From Pseudomonas oryzihabitans (GTDB lineage: Bacteria > Pseudomonadota > Gammaproteobacteria > Pseudomonadales > Pseudomonadaceae): a stretch of DNA of 64,000 bases. Location: the NCBI RefSeq assembly GCF_001518815.1, contig NZ_CP013987.1:4548501-4612500 (forward strand). The letters run 5' to 3'. Of the stretch, positions 35,799 to 44,987 are shown in pieces. Within the stretch, counting starts at the first letter, position 1. The number at the start of each line of letters is the position of its first letter. Both the position numbers and the translations under genes were made by a program. The notes under the pieces were generated by a model. That model was not told where the DNA came from, did not search any database, and saw nothing but the letters and a program-made list of their open reading frames with translations.

Positions 35799-38015
35799 AT
35801 GACTACGATGCCTCGCTTTACTCCCGAAGTTAAGAACGAGTCGGATATTAACTTTTCCGCACTCTTTGGTATGTTGATCGATTACAAATGGCAACTCCTG
35901 TCGGTAATCGGTATTTTCGCCGCGCTCGGTATTGGCTACGCCATATTGGCCACCCCGATGTATTCATCCAACGCCATGATCCAGATCGAACTGGAAAAGA
36001 AGGGCGTTACCCGACTGACCGATACGTCCACCGGCATGCCGCCGCCCATGCCCGAGGCGGTGACCGAGATCGAGCTGCTCAAGTCGCGCTCGGTGATCGG
36101 CAAGGCGATCGAGAACCTCAAGCTGGATATCGAGGTCAAGCCGCGTTATTTCCCGATGATCGGCAACTTCGTCGCCCGTCGCTTCGAGCCGCAGAATGAC
36201 ACCGACGTCGCCTCCCCCCTGCTCGGCCTGAACAGCTTCGCCTGGGGCGGCGAGAAACTGGTCATCGATCAGCTGGAAGTACCTGACAGCAATCTCGACA
36301 AGCCGATGAAGCTGAAGGTCGAGGACAATCAGAACTTCACCGTCTTCAACGCCGATGACGAAGTGGTGCTGCACGGTGGCGTTGGTCAGCCCGTGAATAA
36401 CGCCGGCTACCAGATCAAGGTCGCTACCCTGCAAGCGCGTCCGGGTACCGAGTTCACCATTACCAAGAAGCGCTTCTCCAAGACCATCCAGGAATACCAG
36501 GGCCGTATCGTGGCCGGTGAACGCGGCAAGATGTCGGGCATCATCGGCGTCGGCCTGCAGGATCCGGATCCGCTGAAGGCCCAGGCCATCGTCCAGGAAG
36601 TGGCGGACATCTATGTTCAGCAGAACATCGATCGCAACGCTGCCGAATCGACCCAGAGCCTGGAGTTCCTGCGCGCCCAGATCCCGGTGGTGAAATCCGA
36701 CCTGGAAAAGGCCCAGTCCGCGCTGAACTACTACCAGACCAACAAGAAGTCGGTCGACATCGACAGCGAGACCAAGGGCGTCCTGGAACAGACCGTTTCC
36801 CTGGATAACCAGATCTCCGAGCTGAACCTCAAGCGCACCGAGATGGACCGCAAGTTCACTCGTCAGCACCCGGCCTACCAGGCGCTGATGAGCCAGTTGG
36901 GTCAGCTGCAAGCTGAGCGTGCCAAGCTGCAGAAGCGCGTCGAAGTGCTGCCGGAAACCCAGCAGGAACTGCTGCGCCTGAACCGCGACATCGAGGTGAC
37001 TGGTCAGACCTACGCCCTGATGCTGAACAAGGCCCAGGAGCTGGAAGTCATTCGCGCCGGTACCGTGGGTAGCGTCCGCATCATCGACAATGCCAACGCC
37101 AACGTCGACGATCCTTCGGCCCCCAACAAGCCGCTGATCATCGCCGTCGCCATCATCCTGGGCGGCATCGTCGGCCTGGCCATCGTCTACACCCGCCACA
37201 CCCTGCGTCGCGGTGTCGAGACCCCGGAAGCCATCGAGCAGATCGGCCTGCCGGTATACGCCTCGATTCCCTACAGCAAGAACCAGGCGGATACCACCAA
37301 GGTACTGGGCACCAAGAAGCCGGGCGAATCCTCGCTGACCGCCCTTACCCATCCGACCGATCTGAGCACCGAGGCGCTGCGTAGCCTGCGTACCAGCCTG
37401 CACTTCGCCATGATCGAGGCCAAGAACAACATCCTGATGATCTCCGGTCCCAGCCCGGGCGTCGGTAAGTCCTTCGTGTCCTCGAACCTGGCTGCGGTAA
37501 TCGCCGAGTCCGGTCAACGCGTGCTGCTGATCGACGGCGACATGCGCAAGGGCTACCTGCACAAGCTGATGAACACCAAGCAGCAGGACGGCCTGTCCGA
37601 TCTGCTCAGTGGCCGTATCGCCCTGAACGATGCCATCAAGAAGACCGAAGTCGGCAGCCTGGATTTCGTCTCTTGCGGCCAGTTCCCGCCGAACCCGTCG
37701 GAACTGCTGATGAGCCTGAGATTCACCACCGTGCTGAAGAAATTCAGCGAGCTGTACGACATCGTGATCATCGACACCCCGCCGATCCTGGCAGTGACCG
37801 AGGCGGGCATCATCGGCAGCCACGCCGGTACCAGCCTGATCGTCGCACGTTTCGGCGTGAACAGTGTCAAGGAGCTGGAAGCGACCAAGCGCCGCTTCGA
37901 CCTCAACGGCATTCCGCTCAAGGGTGTGATCTTCAACGCCGTGGAGCGCAAGGCCAGCAACTATGGCTCCTACGGCAACTACCACTACTCCTATGAGCAG
38001 GGTAGCCAGAGCTGA
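35799..38015 (+). CDS. Wzc-type polysaccharide co-polymerase and tyrosine autokinase (second copy)
   Basis: 738 aa, a close paralogue of the protein at 22787. Seen: Wzz domain with TM helix about 33-53, EIELLKSRSVIGKAIENL, coiled-coil periplasmic region, TM about 447-465, and BY-kinase with PSPGVGKSFVSSNL (about 546-559), VLLIDGDMRKG, IVIIDTPP. The C-terminal tail is Tyr-rich (NYGSYGNYHYSYEQ). It is paired with wzb. The first about 45 codons are AT-richer than the rest, continuing the wzb composition. Confidence 0.93.
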   Translation: MTTMPRFTPEVKNESDINFSALFGMLIDYKWQLLSVIGIFAALGIGYAILATPMYSSNAMIQIELEKKGVTRLTDTSTGMPPPMPEAVTEIELLKSRSVIGKAIENLKLDIEVKPRYFPMIGNFVARRFEPQNDTDVASPLLGLNSFAWGGEKLVIDQLEVPDSNLDKPMKLKVEDNQNFTVFNADDEVVLHGGVGQPVNNAGYQIKVATLQARPGTEFTITKKRFSKTIQEYQGRIVAGERGKMSGIIGVGLQDPDPLKAQAIVQEVADIYVQQNIDRNAAESTQSLEFLRAQIPVVKSDLEKAQSALNYYQTNKKSVDIDSETKGVLEQTVSLDNQISELNLKRTEMDRKFTRQHPAYQALMSQLGQLQAERAKLQKRVEVLPETQQELLRLNRDIEVTGQTYALMLNKAQELEVIRAGTVGSVRIIDNANANVDDPSAPNKPLIIAVAIILGGIVGLAIVYTRHTLRRGVETPEAIEQIGLPVYASIPYSKNQADTTKVLGTKKPGESSLTALTHPTDLSTEALRSLRTSLHFAMIEAKNNILMISGPSPGVGKSFVSSNLAAVIAESGQRVLLIDGDMRKGYLHKLMNTKQQDGLSDLLSGRIALNDAIKKTEVGSLDFVSCGQFPPNPSELLMSLRFTTVLKKFSELYDIVIIDTPPILAVTEAGIIGSHAGTSLIVARFGVNSVKELEATKRRFDLNGIPLKGVIFNAVERKASNYGSYGNYHYSYEQGSQS

Positions 38016-38026
38016 TGCAGTACCCC

Positions 38027-38054
38027 GGCTGGGCGGCCTGACCGCCGTCCAGCC
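38027..38054 (+). terminator. Hairpin after the second wzc
   Basis: GGCTGG...CCAGCC with further CGG/CCG pairing across a small internal loop. No T-run. It may reduce read-through into the following glycosyltransferase genes. Confidence 0.3.
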
Positions 38055-38219
38055 AATCCCTTCAGGGATCGCGGCAGTATTCGTACAGGCGCATCGAACG
38101 ACAAGAAACTACCTAACACAGCGAATTCGAAGGGTTCGATCTGGAACCCGGCCACGCTTGGCAGCCTTGGATCTCGACGCTGTACCGGATTGATGATTCT
38201 GAAGAACAGGAACACGCCA

Positions 38220-39095
38220 ATGAACGTAGTCATGGTGCTTAACTACAAGGCTCCCAACGAAACCATCAGTTGCGTGGAGAGCATCCTCAAGCACTGTCCG
38301 TCCATCGATCATGTGGTGGTAGTGGACAATGATTCCCAGGACGTCTCCATCGACGTCCTGCAGCGCTGGCAGGCCGACCATGGCTTGAGCCAGGTCACCG
38401 TGCTCGCCAGTCCGCGCAACGACGGCTACGCCGGCGGCAACAACTACGGCATGCGCTGGGCGCTGGACAACCTGCCGGTCAAGCATTTCTGGGTCGTCAA
38501 CAACGACGCCTACGTCAAGGACGATGCCTTCGCTCCGCTGCTGGCCGAGCTGCAACGCGCACCCAGGACGATCGTCGGCTCGGTGATCCTGAGCTCCCAG
38601 ACCGGTCGCCTGGAATGCTATGGCGGCGGCATCCTCTATCCGCTGCTGGGCAAGTCCAAGCTGCTGGGCAAGGACATCGCCGTCAGCGACATCTCCACGC
38701 TGGACCGTGAACCCGACTACATCATGGGGTGCAGCATGGCCTTCTGCGCCAGCCTGCTGACCGAGATCGGGTTCATGGACGAGGCGTACTTCATGTACTC
38801 CGAAGAAGTGGACTGGCAGCACCAGGCCAAGCGCAAGGGCGTCGTGCTCAAGGTTTCGCGCACGAGCCATCTTTTCCACTACGGCTCCATGAGCTCGGGC
38901 GGACGCAGCGCCTTCTATCACTATTTCCGCAATCGCGCGGCGACCCGGTTCAATCGCAAATTCCACGGCACCTCCTATGCACTGGTGTCCGCGGTGCTGC
39001 TGTCCGGCATCACCGTGCTCAAGGAATTCAAGCATCCGAAACTGGCCTGGTCCGGAGTCAAGGGCGCCTTCAAGGGAGCGACGATGCATGTCTAG
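38220..39095 (+). CDS. Family 2 glycosyltransferase (rhamnosyltransferase-like)
   Basis: 291 aa. Seen: VVMVLNYKAPNETISCVESI, VVVDNDSQD, NDGYAGGNNYGMRWAL, the DxD-like WVVNNDAYV, and YFMYSEEVDWQHQAKRKG. This pattern is common to WbbL-type rhamnosyltransferases. ATG 38220, with AGGA upstream, is better than an in-frame start at 38190. The stop overlaps the next gene by 8 nt. Confidence 0.87.
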   Translation: MNVVMVLNYKAPNETISCVESILKHCPSIDHVVVVDNDSQDVSIDVLQRWQADHGLSQVTVLASPRNDGYAGGNNYGMRWALDNLPVKHFWVVNNDAYVKDDAFAPLLAELQRAPRTIVGSVILSSQTGRLECYGGGILYPLLGKSKLLGKDIAVSDISTLDREPDYIMGCSMAFCASLLTEIGFMDEAYFMYSEEVDWQHQAKRKGVVLKVSRTSHLFHYGSMSSGGRSAFYHYFRNRAATRFNRKFHGTSYALVSAVLLSGITVLKEFKHPKLAWSGVKGAFKGATMHV

Positions 39096-39828
39096 CCTAA
39101 GCACCCAAGCGTTCGGTATCGAGTTCTTCACCGGTACCAAAGACGAGTTGATGAACGCCATCGACCAGGACATCCACCGGCCCTACAGCTATATCGTCAC
39201 GCCGAACATCGACCATGTCGTGCAGCTGCAGAGCAATGCGGACATGCGCGAGTCCTATCAGCGGGCCGGCAAGCGCATCTGCGACAGCCGCATCCTGATG
39301 CCCATCCTCAAGTCGCTGGGCGTCGCCGTGCCCGAGGTCATCACTGGCAGTGACCTCACCCTGAGCATCCTGCGCAAGGCCAACGACGAGCACCTGTCGG
39401 TGGTGCTGATCGGCTCGAGCGAGAGTGACGTGGGCAAGCTGCGGCGGATGTATCCCCATATACAGCTGGCGCACTACAACCCGCCGATGGGTTTCATCAA
39501 CGACCCGCTGGAAACGCAGAAATGCGTCGATTTCGTGATGCGCAACCCCTCCGAGTTCATCCTCTATGCCGTGGGTGCCCCGCGTCAGGAAAAGCTGGCC
39601 CGCCAGATCGACAGCAGCAAGCGCACCGGTGTCGGCCTGTGCATCGGGGCCTCCATCCTGTTCGCCGTCGGCACCGTCAAACGGGCGCCGCGCTGGATGC
39701 AGAAGGCCAGACTGGAGTGGCTGCATCGGCTGTGTTCGGAGCCCAAGCGTCTGGCCAAGCGTTACGTGCACGATGCCCTGAGCATCCTGCCCATCTATCT
39801 CAAGGAACGCAGCAGTCGACGCACCTGA
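39088..39828 (+). CDS. WecG/TagA/CpsF-family glycosyltransferase (GT26)
   Basis: 246 aa. Family members add ManNAc(A) or related sugars to undecaprenyl-linked acceptors. Seen: IVTPNIDHVVQLQ, ICDSRILMPILKSLG, ITGSDLTLSIL, VVLIGSSESDVGKL, the conserved VGAPRQEKLARQ, and CIGASILFAVGTVKRAPRWMQ, followed by WLHRLCSEPKRLAKRY at the membrane-binding C-terminus. The ATG lies inside the end of the previous gene. Confidence 0.9.
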   Translation: MSSLSTQAFGIEFFTGTKDELMNAIDQDIHRPYSYIVTPNIDHVVQLQSNADMRESYQRAGKRICDSRILMPILKSLGVAVPEVITGSDLTLSILRKANDEHLSVVLIGSSESDVGKLRRMYPHIQLAHYNPPMGFINDPLETQKCVDFVMRNPSEFILYAVGAPRQEKLARQIDSSKRTGVGLCIGASILFAVGTVKRAPRWMQKARLEWLHRLCSEPKRLAKRYVHDALSILPIYLKERSSRRT

Positions 39829-39911
39829 GAGGCTGCTTCGCAGTTTCTTGGCCGCAAGGAAGATGACCACCGGACCAACTGTCCGGTGGTCCCGTCTGGA
39901 TGGGTAGGTCT

Positions 39912-41189
39912 ATGAGCATTCTCCGTAAAAGTACCGTTTCCTTCGTTCTCCTGATCCCGTTGCTGATCCTGCATCTGGACGTGTTCGGCGAAAGCCCGCA
40001 CAACCCGGTCGGCATTCTCTATCTGAACGAGCTGTATCTGGCCATCTGCATGGCCTTCACCTTCTTCTACCTGCTGACCAGCATTGGCACCCAGCAGCGT
40101 GAATTCAAGATCCTGATGACCTACGCCGTCTATTCGTCGGTGGTCTTCATCGGGCTGCCGGCGATCTTTTCCTTCCTGTTCTATGGCCAGCCGTTGTTCT
40201 ACGGCCTGATCGAAGAACGGCGGATCCTGTTCAGCTTCGGCTTCGCCACCCTGATGTTCCTGGGGCGTAACATGAGCGCCTCGCAATTCGAGAAGGCCCT
40301 GCTGATCACGGCACTGCTGGCCGCCGTCATGGCCTGGATGTTCAAGTTCGGCGTCCTGCCCGACCTGCGTGACAAGCAGTCGTCCTTCGACCGTCCGGAT
40401 CGCTCCTCCATCGGGGCACCCGCCCTGTGCCTGGCCTATTTCTATTGCATCCAGACCTGGAACAAGGGCATCTCGCCGATCGATGGCTCGCCGCGCAGCA
40501 AGACCATCCACATCGTGCTGGCCATGGTCTTCCTGCTGACCCTGGTGTTCGGTACCCAGACCCGGCAGCTGATCGTGCTGGCGCTGTGCTTCACGGTGTT
40601 CTGCCTGAAGAGCAAGTCGATCGTCTGGATCTGTGTGTCGGCGTTGCTGCTGTCGCCCTTCTTCATCTTCCCCGACCTGATGAAGGTGCTGGGGCTGAAT
40701 CTGGACTTCTATGCCCAGTCGGTAGAAGACGGCCCCACCGACGGCGTGCGCGAGCAGACCATCGGCTACATCTTCTCCCACCTCAGCCAGAATCACTGGT
40801 TGCCCAGCGGCTCGCTGTCGCTGATGTGGAACAACGGCTTCATCCCCTACTTCGGCGAGTACTTCTTCCTGTCCGACGTGGGCGTGTTCGGTACCCTGTT
40901 CCGCTTCGGCTTCCTGGCCTTCATCATCGTCCCGGTCTCGCTGTTCCTCTACTATCGCTGGGCGAAGATGCTGCACCCCGATACCGGCTTCGTGGTGACC
41001 GCCACCCTGGCCCAGCTGGTGATCTGGCCGCTGGCCGGCTTCTTCGAGTACCTGCAGGCCACCATCTGCTACCTGATGGTGATCCAGGCCCTGCGCGCGC
41101 TGCACCACTACAGCTCCGCTCCCGTCCAGGAGACCTACGTCAGCAGCCCCTACCCGCGCCCGAGCAGCCAGCTGGCCCGCCCGGTCTGA
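39912..41189 (+). CDS. Wzy-like polysaccharide polymerase
   Basis: 425 aa, integral membrane protein with about 10-12 predicted helices and a larger periplasmic loop (about 265-310: DFYAQSVEDGPTDGVREQTIGY). Wzy proteins share little sequence. The call rests on topology and on lying between a GT26 and a Wzx gene. Polymerases join repeat units at the periplasmic face. ATG 39912 is preferred over ATG 39900; neither has a strong ribosome binding site. A ligase or acyl-modification protein is less likely. Confidence 0.72.
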   Translation: MSILRKSTVSFVLLIPLLILHLDVFGESPHNPVGILYLNELYLAICMAFTFFYLLTSIGTQQREFKILMTYAVYSSVVFIGLPAIFSFLFYGQPLFYGLIEERRILFSFGFATLMFLGRNMSASQFEKALLITALLAAVMAWMFKFGVLPDLRDKQSSFDRPDRSSIGAPALCLAYFYCIQTWNKGISPIDGSPRSKTIHIVLAMVFLLTLVFGTQTRQLIVLALCFTVFCLKSKSIVWICVSALLLSPFFIFPDLMKVLGLNLDFYAQSVEDGPTDGVREQTIGYIFSHLSQNHWLPSGSLSLMWNNGFIPYFGEYFFLSDVGVFGTLFRFGFLAFIIVPVSLFLYYRWAKMLHPDTGFVVTATLAQLVIWPLAGFFEYLQATICYLMVIQALRALHHYSSAPVQETYVSSPYPRPSSQLARPV

Positions 41190-41244
41190 TCCCTCGTGCC
41201 GCCCGGCGTCTGCCGGGCGGCCCCAAGGAGTTTTCACCCCCACG

Positions 41245-42516
41245 ATGTCGATGATCAAAAACAGCACCTGGAACATCCTGGGTGTCATCATCCCCAGTGC
41301 CATCGCGCTGCCCACCATGGGCGTGCTGTCGCGCCTGCTGGGCGTCGAGCAGTTCGGTCTCTTCACCCTGGCCTTCGCCATCGTCGGCTATGCGACGCTG
41401 TTCGATGCCGGTCTGTCGCGCGCGGTGATTCGTGCCATCGCCATGCACCATGGCGACAAGCCGCTCAACCGGCTGGTCATGGGCACGGCTACCGGCGCCG
41501 TCATCGGCCTGAGTCTGCTGGCGACCCTGCTGCTGTGGTTCGGCGCAGGCAAGGTGGTGAGTCTGCTGCACGTCTCGCCCGAGCATTTCGACAACGCCGT
41601 CGCCGGCTTTCGCTGGCTGAGCCTGTGCGTGCCGCCCTTCCTGCTGGCCACGGTCTGGTTCGCCTACCTGGAGGGCAACGAGCGCTTCGGCGAATTCAAT
41701 ATCCTGCGGACCTTCTCCAACAGCCTGCTGGCGATCGCGCCGCTGATCGCCGTGCTGATCGAGCCGAGCTTTTCCGCCACGGTGATCGGCCTGGTGCTGG
41801 CGCGGGTGGTGTCCATGGCGCTGGCCTACTGGCCGCTGCACAAGGATTTCCCCGAAGGCATCCGCACCTTCAAGGTCGAGGTATTCAAGGAACTGCTGAG
41901 ATTCGGCAGCTGGATGACGGTGAGCAACATCATCAGTCCGCTGATGGTCTACTTCGACCGCTTCGTGCTCTCGCACATGGTGGGCGCCAGCCGGGTGTCC
42001 TTCTACACCGCTCCCGCCGAGGCGGTCTCGCGGATGCTGATCATCCCCAACGCCGTGGCCCGGGTGGTGTTCCCGCTGCTGAGCAAGAGTGGTAGCGATG
42101 CCGCCCGCCAGGCCAACAAGGCCTTCTGGGGCCTGCTGCTCATCAGCCTGGCGATGGTGCTGCCGATCCTGCTTCTCGCGCCCTGGATCATGACCGTCTG
42201 GATGGGTCCCGAGTATGGCGGCGATGCGGCGCAGATCTTGCGCATCCTCGCGGTGGGCTTCATCTTCAACGCCCTGGCGCAGATTCCCTTCGCCAAGATC
42301 CAGGCCCGGGGTCATTCGCGCACCACGGCGATGATCCACCTGGCCGAACTGCTGCCCTATCTGGGCCTGCTGGTGGTCTGCATCCAGCACTTCTCCATCA
42401 TGGGCGCCGCCATCGCCTGGACGGTGCGGGTGACCGTGGACTACCTGGCCCTGGAATATTTCGCCCGTCGCACCGCGCCCCTGGTGCAGACGCCGGTTTA
42501 TCAACAGACCCCTTGA
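41245..42516 (+). CDS. Wzx-type polysaccharide flippase (second copy)
   Basis: 423 aa, about 12 TM helices. Seen: NILGVIIPSAIALPTMGVLSR at the N-terminus, LLGVEQFGLFTLAFAIVGYA, MTVSNIISPLMVYFDRFVLS, and YTAPAEAVSRMLIIPNAVAR, all typical of oligosaccharide flippases. AAGGAG lies 14 nt upstream. It follows the polymerase gene and is shorter than the first copy at 20256. Confidence 0.88.
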   Translation: MSMIKNSTWNILGVIIPSAIALPTMGVLSRLLGVEQFGLFTLAFAIVGYATLFDAGLSRAVIRAIAMHHGDKPLNRLVMGTATGAVIGLSLLATLLLWFGAGKVVSLLHVSPEHFDNAVAGFRWLSLCVPPFLLATVWFAYLEGNERFGEFNILRTFSNSLLAIAPLIAVLIEPSFSATVIGLVLARVVSMALAYWPLHKDFPEGIRTFKVEVFKELLRFGSWMTVSNIISPLMVYFDRFVLSHMVGASRVSFYTAPAEAVSRMLIIPNAVARVVFPLLSKSGSDAARQANKAFWGLLLISLAMVLPILLLAPWIMTVWMGPEYGGDAAQILRILAVGFIFNALAQIPFAKIQARGHSRTTAMIHLAELLPYLGLLVVCIQHFSIMGAAIAWTVRVTVDYLALEYFARRTAPLVQTPVYQQTP

Positions 42517-43581
42517 ATGGATATAGAGGTGCTGTCCGTGTCACGAGTGAAACGTCGTATCGGTCGTGGCCTGCTGGCCACCGCATTACTGTCCGCGGCG
42601 CTTTATGGCAAGGCTCAGGCAGAGCCAGCGACAGCCAAGGTGGATCTCATCGGCATCAACATGTCGGCCGCCGGCTTCGCTGGTCAGGTTCTACCTGGCG
42701 TGGAAGGTACCAACTACTTCTATCCCACCGAGGATTACTTCCGCCGCTACAGCGCCAAGGGGATCCGCTTCATCCGTTTCCCCTTCCTCTGGGAGCGGGT
42801 GCAGCCCCAACTCGGCGGCGAACTGGATCAGGCACAGGTCGCCCTGCTCAAGCGCACCCTGGATTTCGCCGACAAGTACGGCATCCGGGTGATCCTGGAC
42901 ATGCACAACTATGCGCGCTATCGCGGCCAGCTGATCGGTTCGCCGCAGGTGCCCTATAGCAGCTATGCCGACGCCTGGAAGCGCCTGGCCCAGACCTTCC
43001 AGAAGCATCCGGCGCTGTACGGCTACGACGTCATGAACGAGCCCCATGATACCCAGGGGCTCTGGCCACGGGCCGCGCAGACGGCGGTGGACAGCATTCG
43101 CAGCCTCGACATGCAGACCCCGATCTTCATCGCCGGCGACAGCTGGTCCAGCGCCCAGCGCTGGCCCCAGGTGAACGGCGACCTGCTGATCAAGGATCCG
43201 GCAGACAACCTCATCTATGAGGCCCATATCTATTTCGATGAAGATTCCAGCGGCAACTACGCCTCTGGCACCAAGGGCGTCCATCCCATGATCGGGGTGG
43301 AAAGGACCCGACCCTTCATCGAGTGGCTGAAACAGCACAATTTGCGCGGTTTCATTGGCGAATATGGGATACCTGCACACCCACAATGGCTCGAAGCCAT
43401 GGACAATCTGCTGAGCTATCTGGGCGAACAATGCGTACCCAGTGCCTATTGGGCAGCCGGTCCGGGCTGGGGCGATTACCCCCTGGCCATCGAGCCCAAG
43501 AACGGTACGGAAAAGCCGCAGACCGCGCTGCTGGAAAAGCACCTGCACAAACATGACTGCCAGGTCATCGGACCTCGGTAG
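42517..43581 (+). CDS. Secreted GH5-family glycanase (endoglucanase-like)
   Basis: 354 aa. Seen: a signal region (about 12-35, LLATALLSAALYGKAQA), GINMSAAGFAGQVLPGVEGTN, RFPFLWERVQP, ILDMHNYARYRG, the acid/base Glu in YDVMNEPHD and the nucleophile Glu in GFIGEYGIP. These are the two catalytic glutamates of GH5. Such enzymes hydrolyse beta-glucans. Inside an EPS cluster it may trim or release the polymer or prune misplaced chains. The start follows the wzx stop directly; a slightly downstream GTG is possible. Confidence 0.88.
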   Translation: MDIEVLSVSRVKRRIGRGLLATALLSAALYGKAQAEPATAKVDLIGINMSAAGFAGQVLPGVEGTNYFYPTEDYFRRYSAKGIRFIRFPFLWERVQPQLGGELDQAQVALLKRTLDFADKYGIRVILDMHNYARYRGQLIGSPQVPYSSYADAWKRLAQTFQKHPALYGYDVMNEPHDTQGLWPRAAQTAVDSIRSLDMQTPIFIAGDSWSSAQRWPQVNGDLLIKDPADNLIYEAHIYFDEDSSGNYASGTKGVHPMIGVERTRPFIEWLKQHNLRGFIGEYGIPAHPQWLEAMDNLLSYLGEQCVPSAYWAAGPGWGDYPLAIEPKNGTEKPQTALLEKHLHKHDCQVIGPR

Positions 43582-43786
43582 CGGAGAAGCGACAGATTTC
43601 GAACCGCGTCACCTTTTTCCGCCTCTGACGCGCTGAACTCGATGGCTAAAGGCCAGTCTCAGACCAGCAGACTCAGGTGCTCGTACAACTACAAGCTGGG
43701 ACCCGAGCTCACTCGCACACTGGATAGGCCAGCCGCATGGAACCCGGTCCACTGTCGAAGACCGCCAAGTCTCGCGAAGGAACACC

Positions 43787-43864
43787 ATGAATAACCGGCT
43801 CGTTGCTTCTACCTTCCGATTTATTCCTCTTGCTCACACTCAATCAGCAATCAAGGACGAATGA
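43787..43864 (+). CDS. Possible 25-aa leader peptide upstream of wza
   Basis: ATG preceded by GAAGGAACACC, a much better ribosome binding site than average. It encodes a short peptide (starting MNNRLVAST) that stops one base before the wza ATG. The geometry suggests translational coupling. There is no evidence that the peptide itself is functional. Confidence 0.35.
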   Translation: MNNRLVASTFRFIPLAHTQSAIKDE

Positions 43865-43865
43865 C

Positions 43866-44978
43866 ATGAAAACCAAATTTACCGCTCTGGCCTTGCTGTC
43901 CGGCATCGTCCTGCAGGGTTGTGCCTACTCCCCGGGTCAGTACCTGGACCAGGACGACCTGAAGAGCGATCCAAGCATCCAGGGCACCAAGGTCCAGCTG
44001 ATCCCGATCACTAGCTCGCTGCTGATGAGCCAGGATTCCGCGGCCCTGTCCAAGGCTCCCGACCTCAAGCCCCTGCTGGACTACAAGCCGCAGGCTTACC
44101 GCGTCGGTGCGAGCGACCTGCTCTACATCACCGTCTGGGATCACCCCGAACTGACCGCTCCGTCCGGCGCCCAGCAGCAGCTGGAAGCCAACGGTCGCCT
44201 GGTCCGTCCGGATGGCACCCTGTTCTACCCCTACGTCGGCACCGTGCGCGCCGCCGGCAAGACCCTGGAAGAGATCCGCACCGATATCTCCCGCCGTCTG
44301 GCCACCTTCATCGACAATCCCCAGATCGACGTCAGCGTGCTGAAGTTCGGCAGCCAGAAGGTCACCGTCTCCGGTGCCGTGAACAAGGGCGATGCCATTC
44401 CGCTGACCACCAAGCCCATCACCCTGGTGGAAGCCCTGGGCCAGGTTGGCGTGGCCAACACCGGTGGTGCCGACCTGACCGGCGTGACCCTGGTTCGCGA
44501 CGGCAAGGAATACCGCCTGGATACCGACAGCCTGAACCGCAAGGATTCCAAGCTGTACGGCATCTACTTGAAGGACGGTGACAGCATCCACCTGCCCTAC
44601 AACGATGCCCGCAAGGTCTATGTGGTCGGTGAAGTCCGCACGCCGTCCGCGGTCAGCTACAAGATCACCAACCTGAACCTGATGGAAGCCCTGAGCCAGG
44701 CCGGTGGCATCCAGCAGGAAACCGCCAACGCCGATGCCGTCTACGTCATCCGTGGCCCGGAAGACCTGAAGGCTCCGGGCGCCACTGCCCAGGTCTTCCA
44801 CCTGGCGGCCAAGAACCCCACCGCCTACGTGCTGGCGCAGAATTTCCATCTGCAGCCGCAGGACGTGGTCTTCGTCGGCCCGGCCGGTATCACCCGTTGG
44901 AACCGCTTCGTCAGCCAACTGCTGGGTTCCACCAACGTCCTCTCCTCCAGCGCCAGCCTGAACAGCAGCTTCAAGTAA
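43866..44978 (+). CDS. Wza-type outer-membrane polysaccharide export lipoprotein
   Basis: 370 aa. Octameric channel carrying polymer from Wzc across the outer membrane. Seen: lipoprotein signal with lipobox ALLSGIVLQGC, Poly_export domain with YRVGASDLLYITVWDHPEL, RPDGTLFYPYVGTVRAAGKT, then two SLBB-type repeats (QKVTVSGAVNKGDAIPLT; KVYVVGEVRTPSAVSYKI) and a C-terminal amphipathic end. ATG 43866 has AAGGACG upstream. It is the only Wza in the window and so would serve both Wzc copies. Confidence 0.94.
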   Translation: MKTKFTALALLSGIVLQGCAYSPGQYLDQDDLKSDPSIQGTKVQLIPITSSLLMSQDSAALSKAPDLKPLLDYKPQAYRVGASDLLYITVWDHPELTAPSGAQQQLEANGRLVRPDGTLFYPYVGTVRAAGKTLEEIRTDISRRLATFIDNPQIDVSVLKFGSQKVTVSGAVNKGDAIPLTTKPITLVEALGQVGVANTGGADLTGVTLVRDGKEYRLDTDSLNRKDSKLYGIYLKDGDSIHLPYNDARKVYVVGEVRTPSAVSYKITNLNLMEALSQAGGIQQETANADAVYVIRGPEDLKAPGATAQVFHLAAKNPTAYVLAQNFHLQPQDVVFVGPAGITRWNRFVSQLLGSTNVLSSSASLNSSFK

Positions 44979-44987
44979 TAGTGCCCG

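Noticed and set aside
35964-37985. 673-codon open frame antisense to the second wzc
   Set aside because: Same GC-shadow effect; no domain features, and the plus-strand protein is clearly Wzc.
43576-43584. CGGTAGCGG, resembling an ops core, at the end of the GH5 gene
   Set aside because: It is formed by the last codon and stop (CGG TAG) of the gene, a single copy, 280 bp from wza and lacking the full GCGGTAGC octamer.
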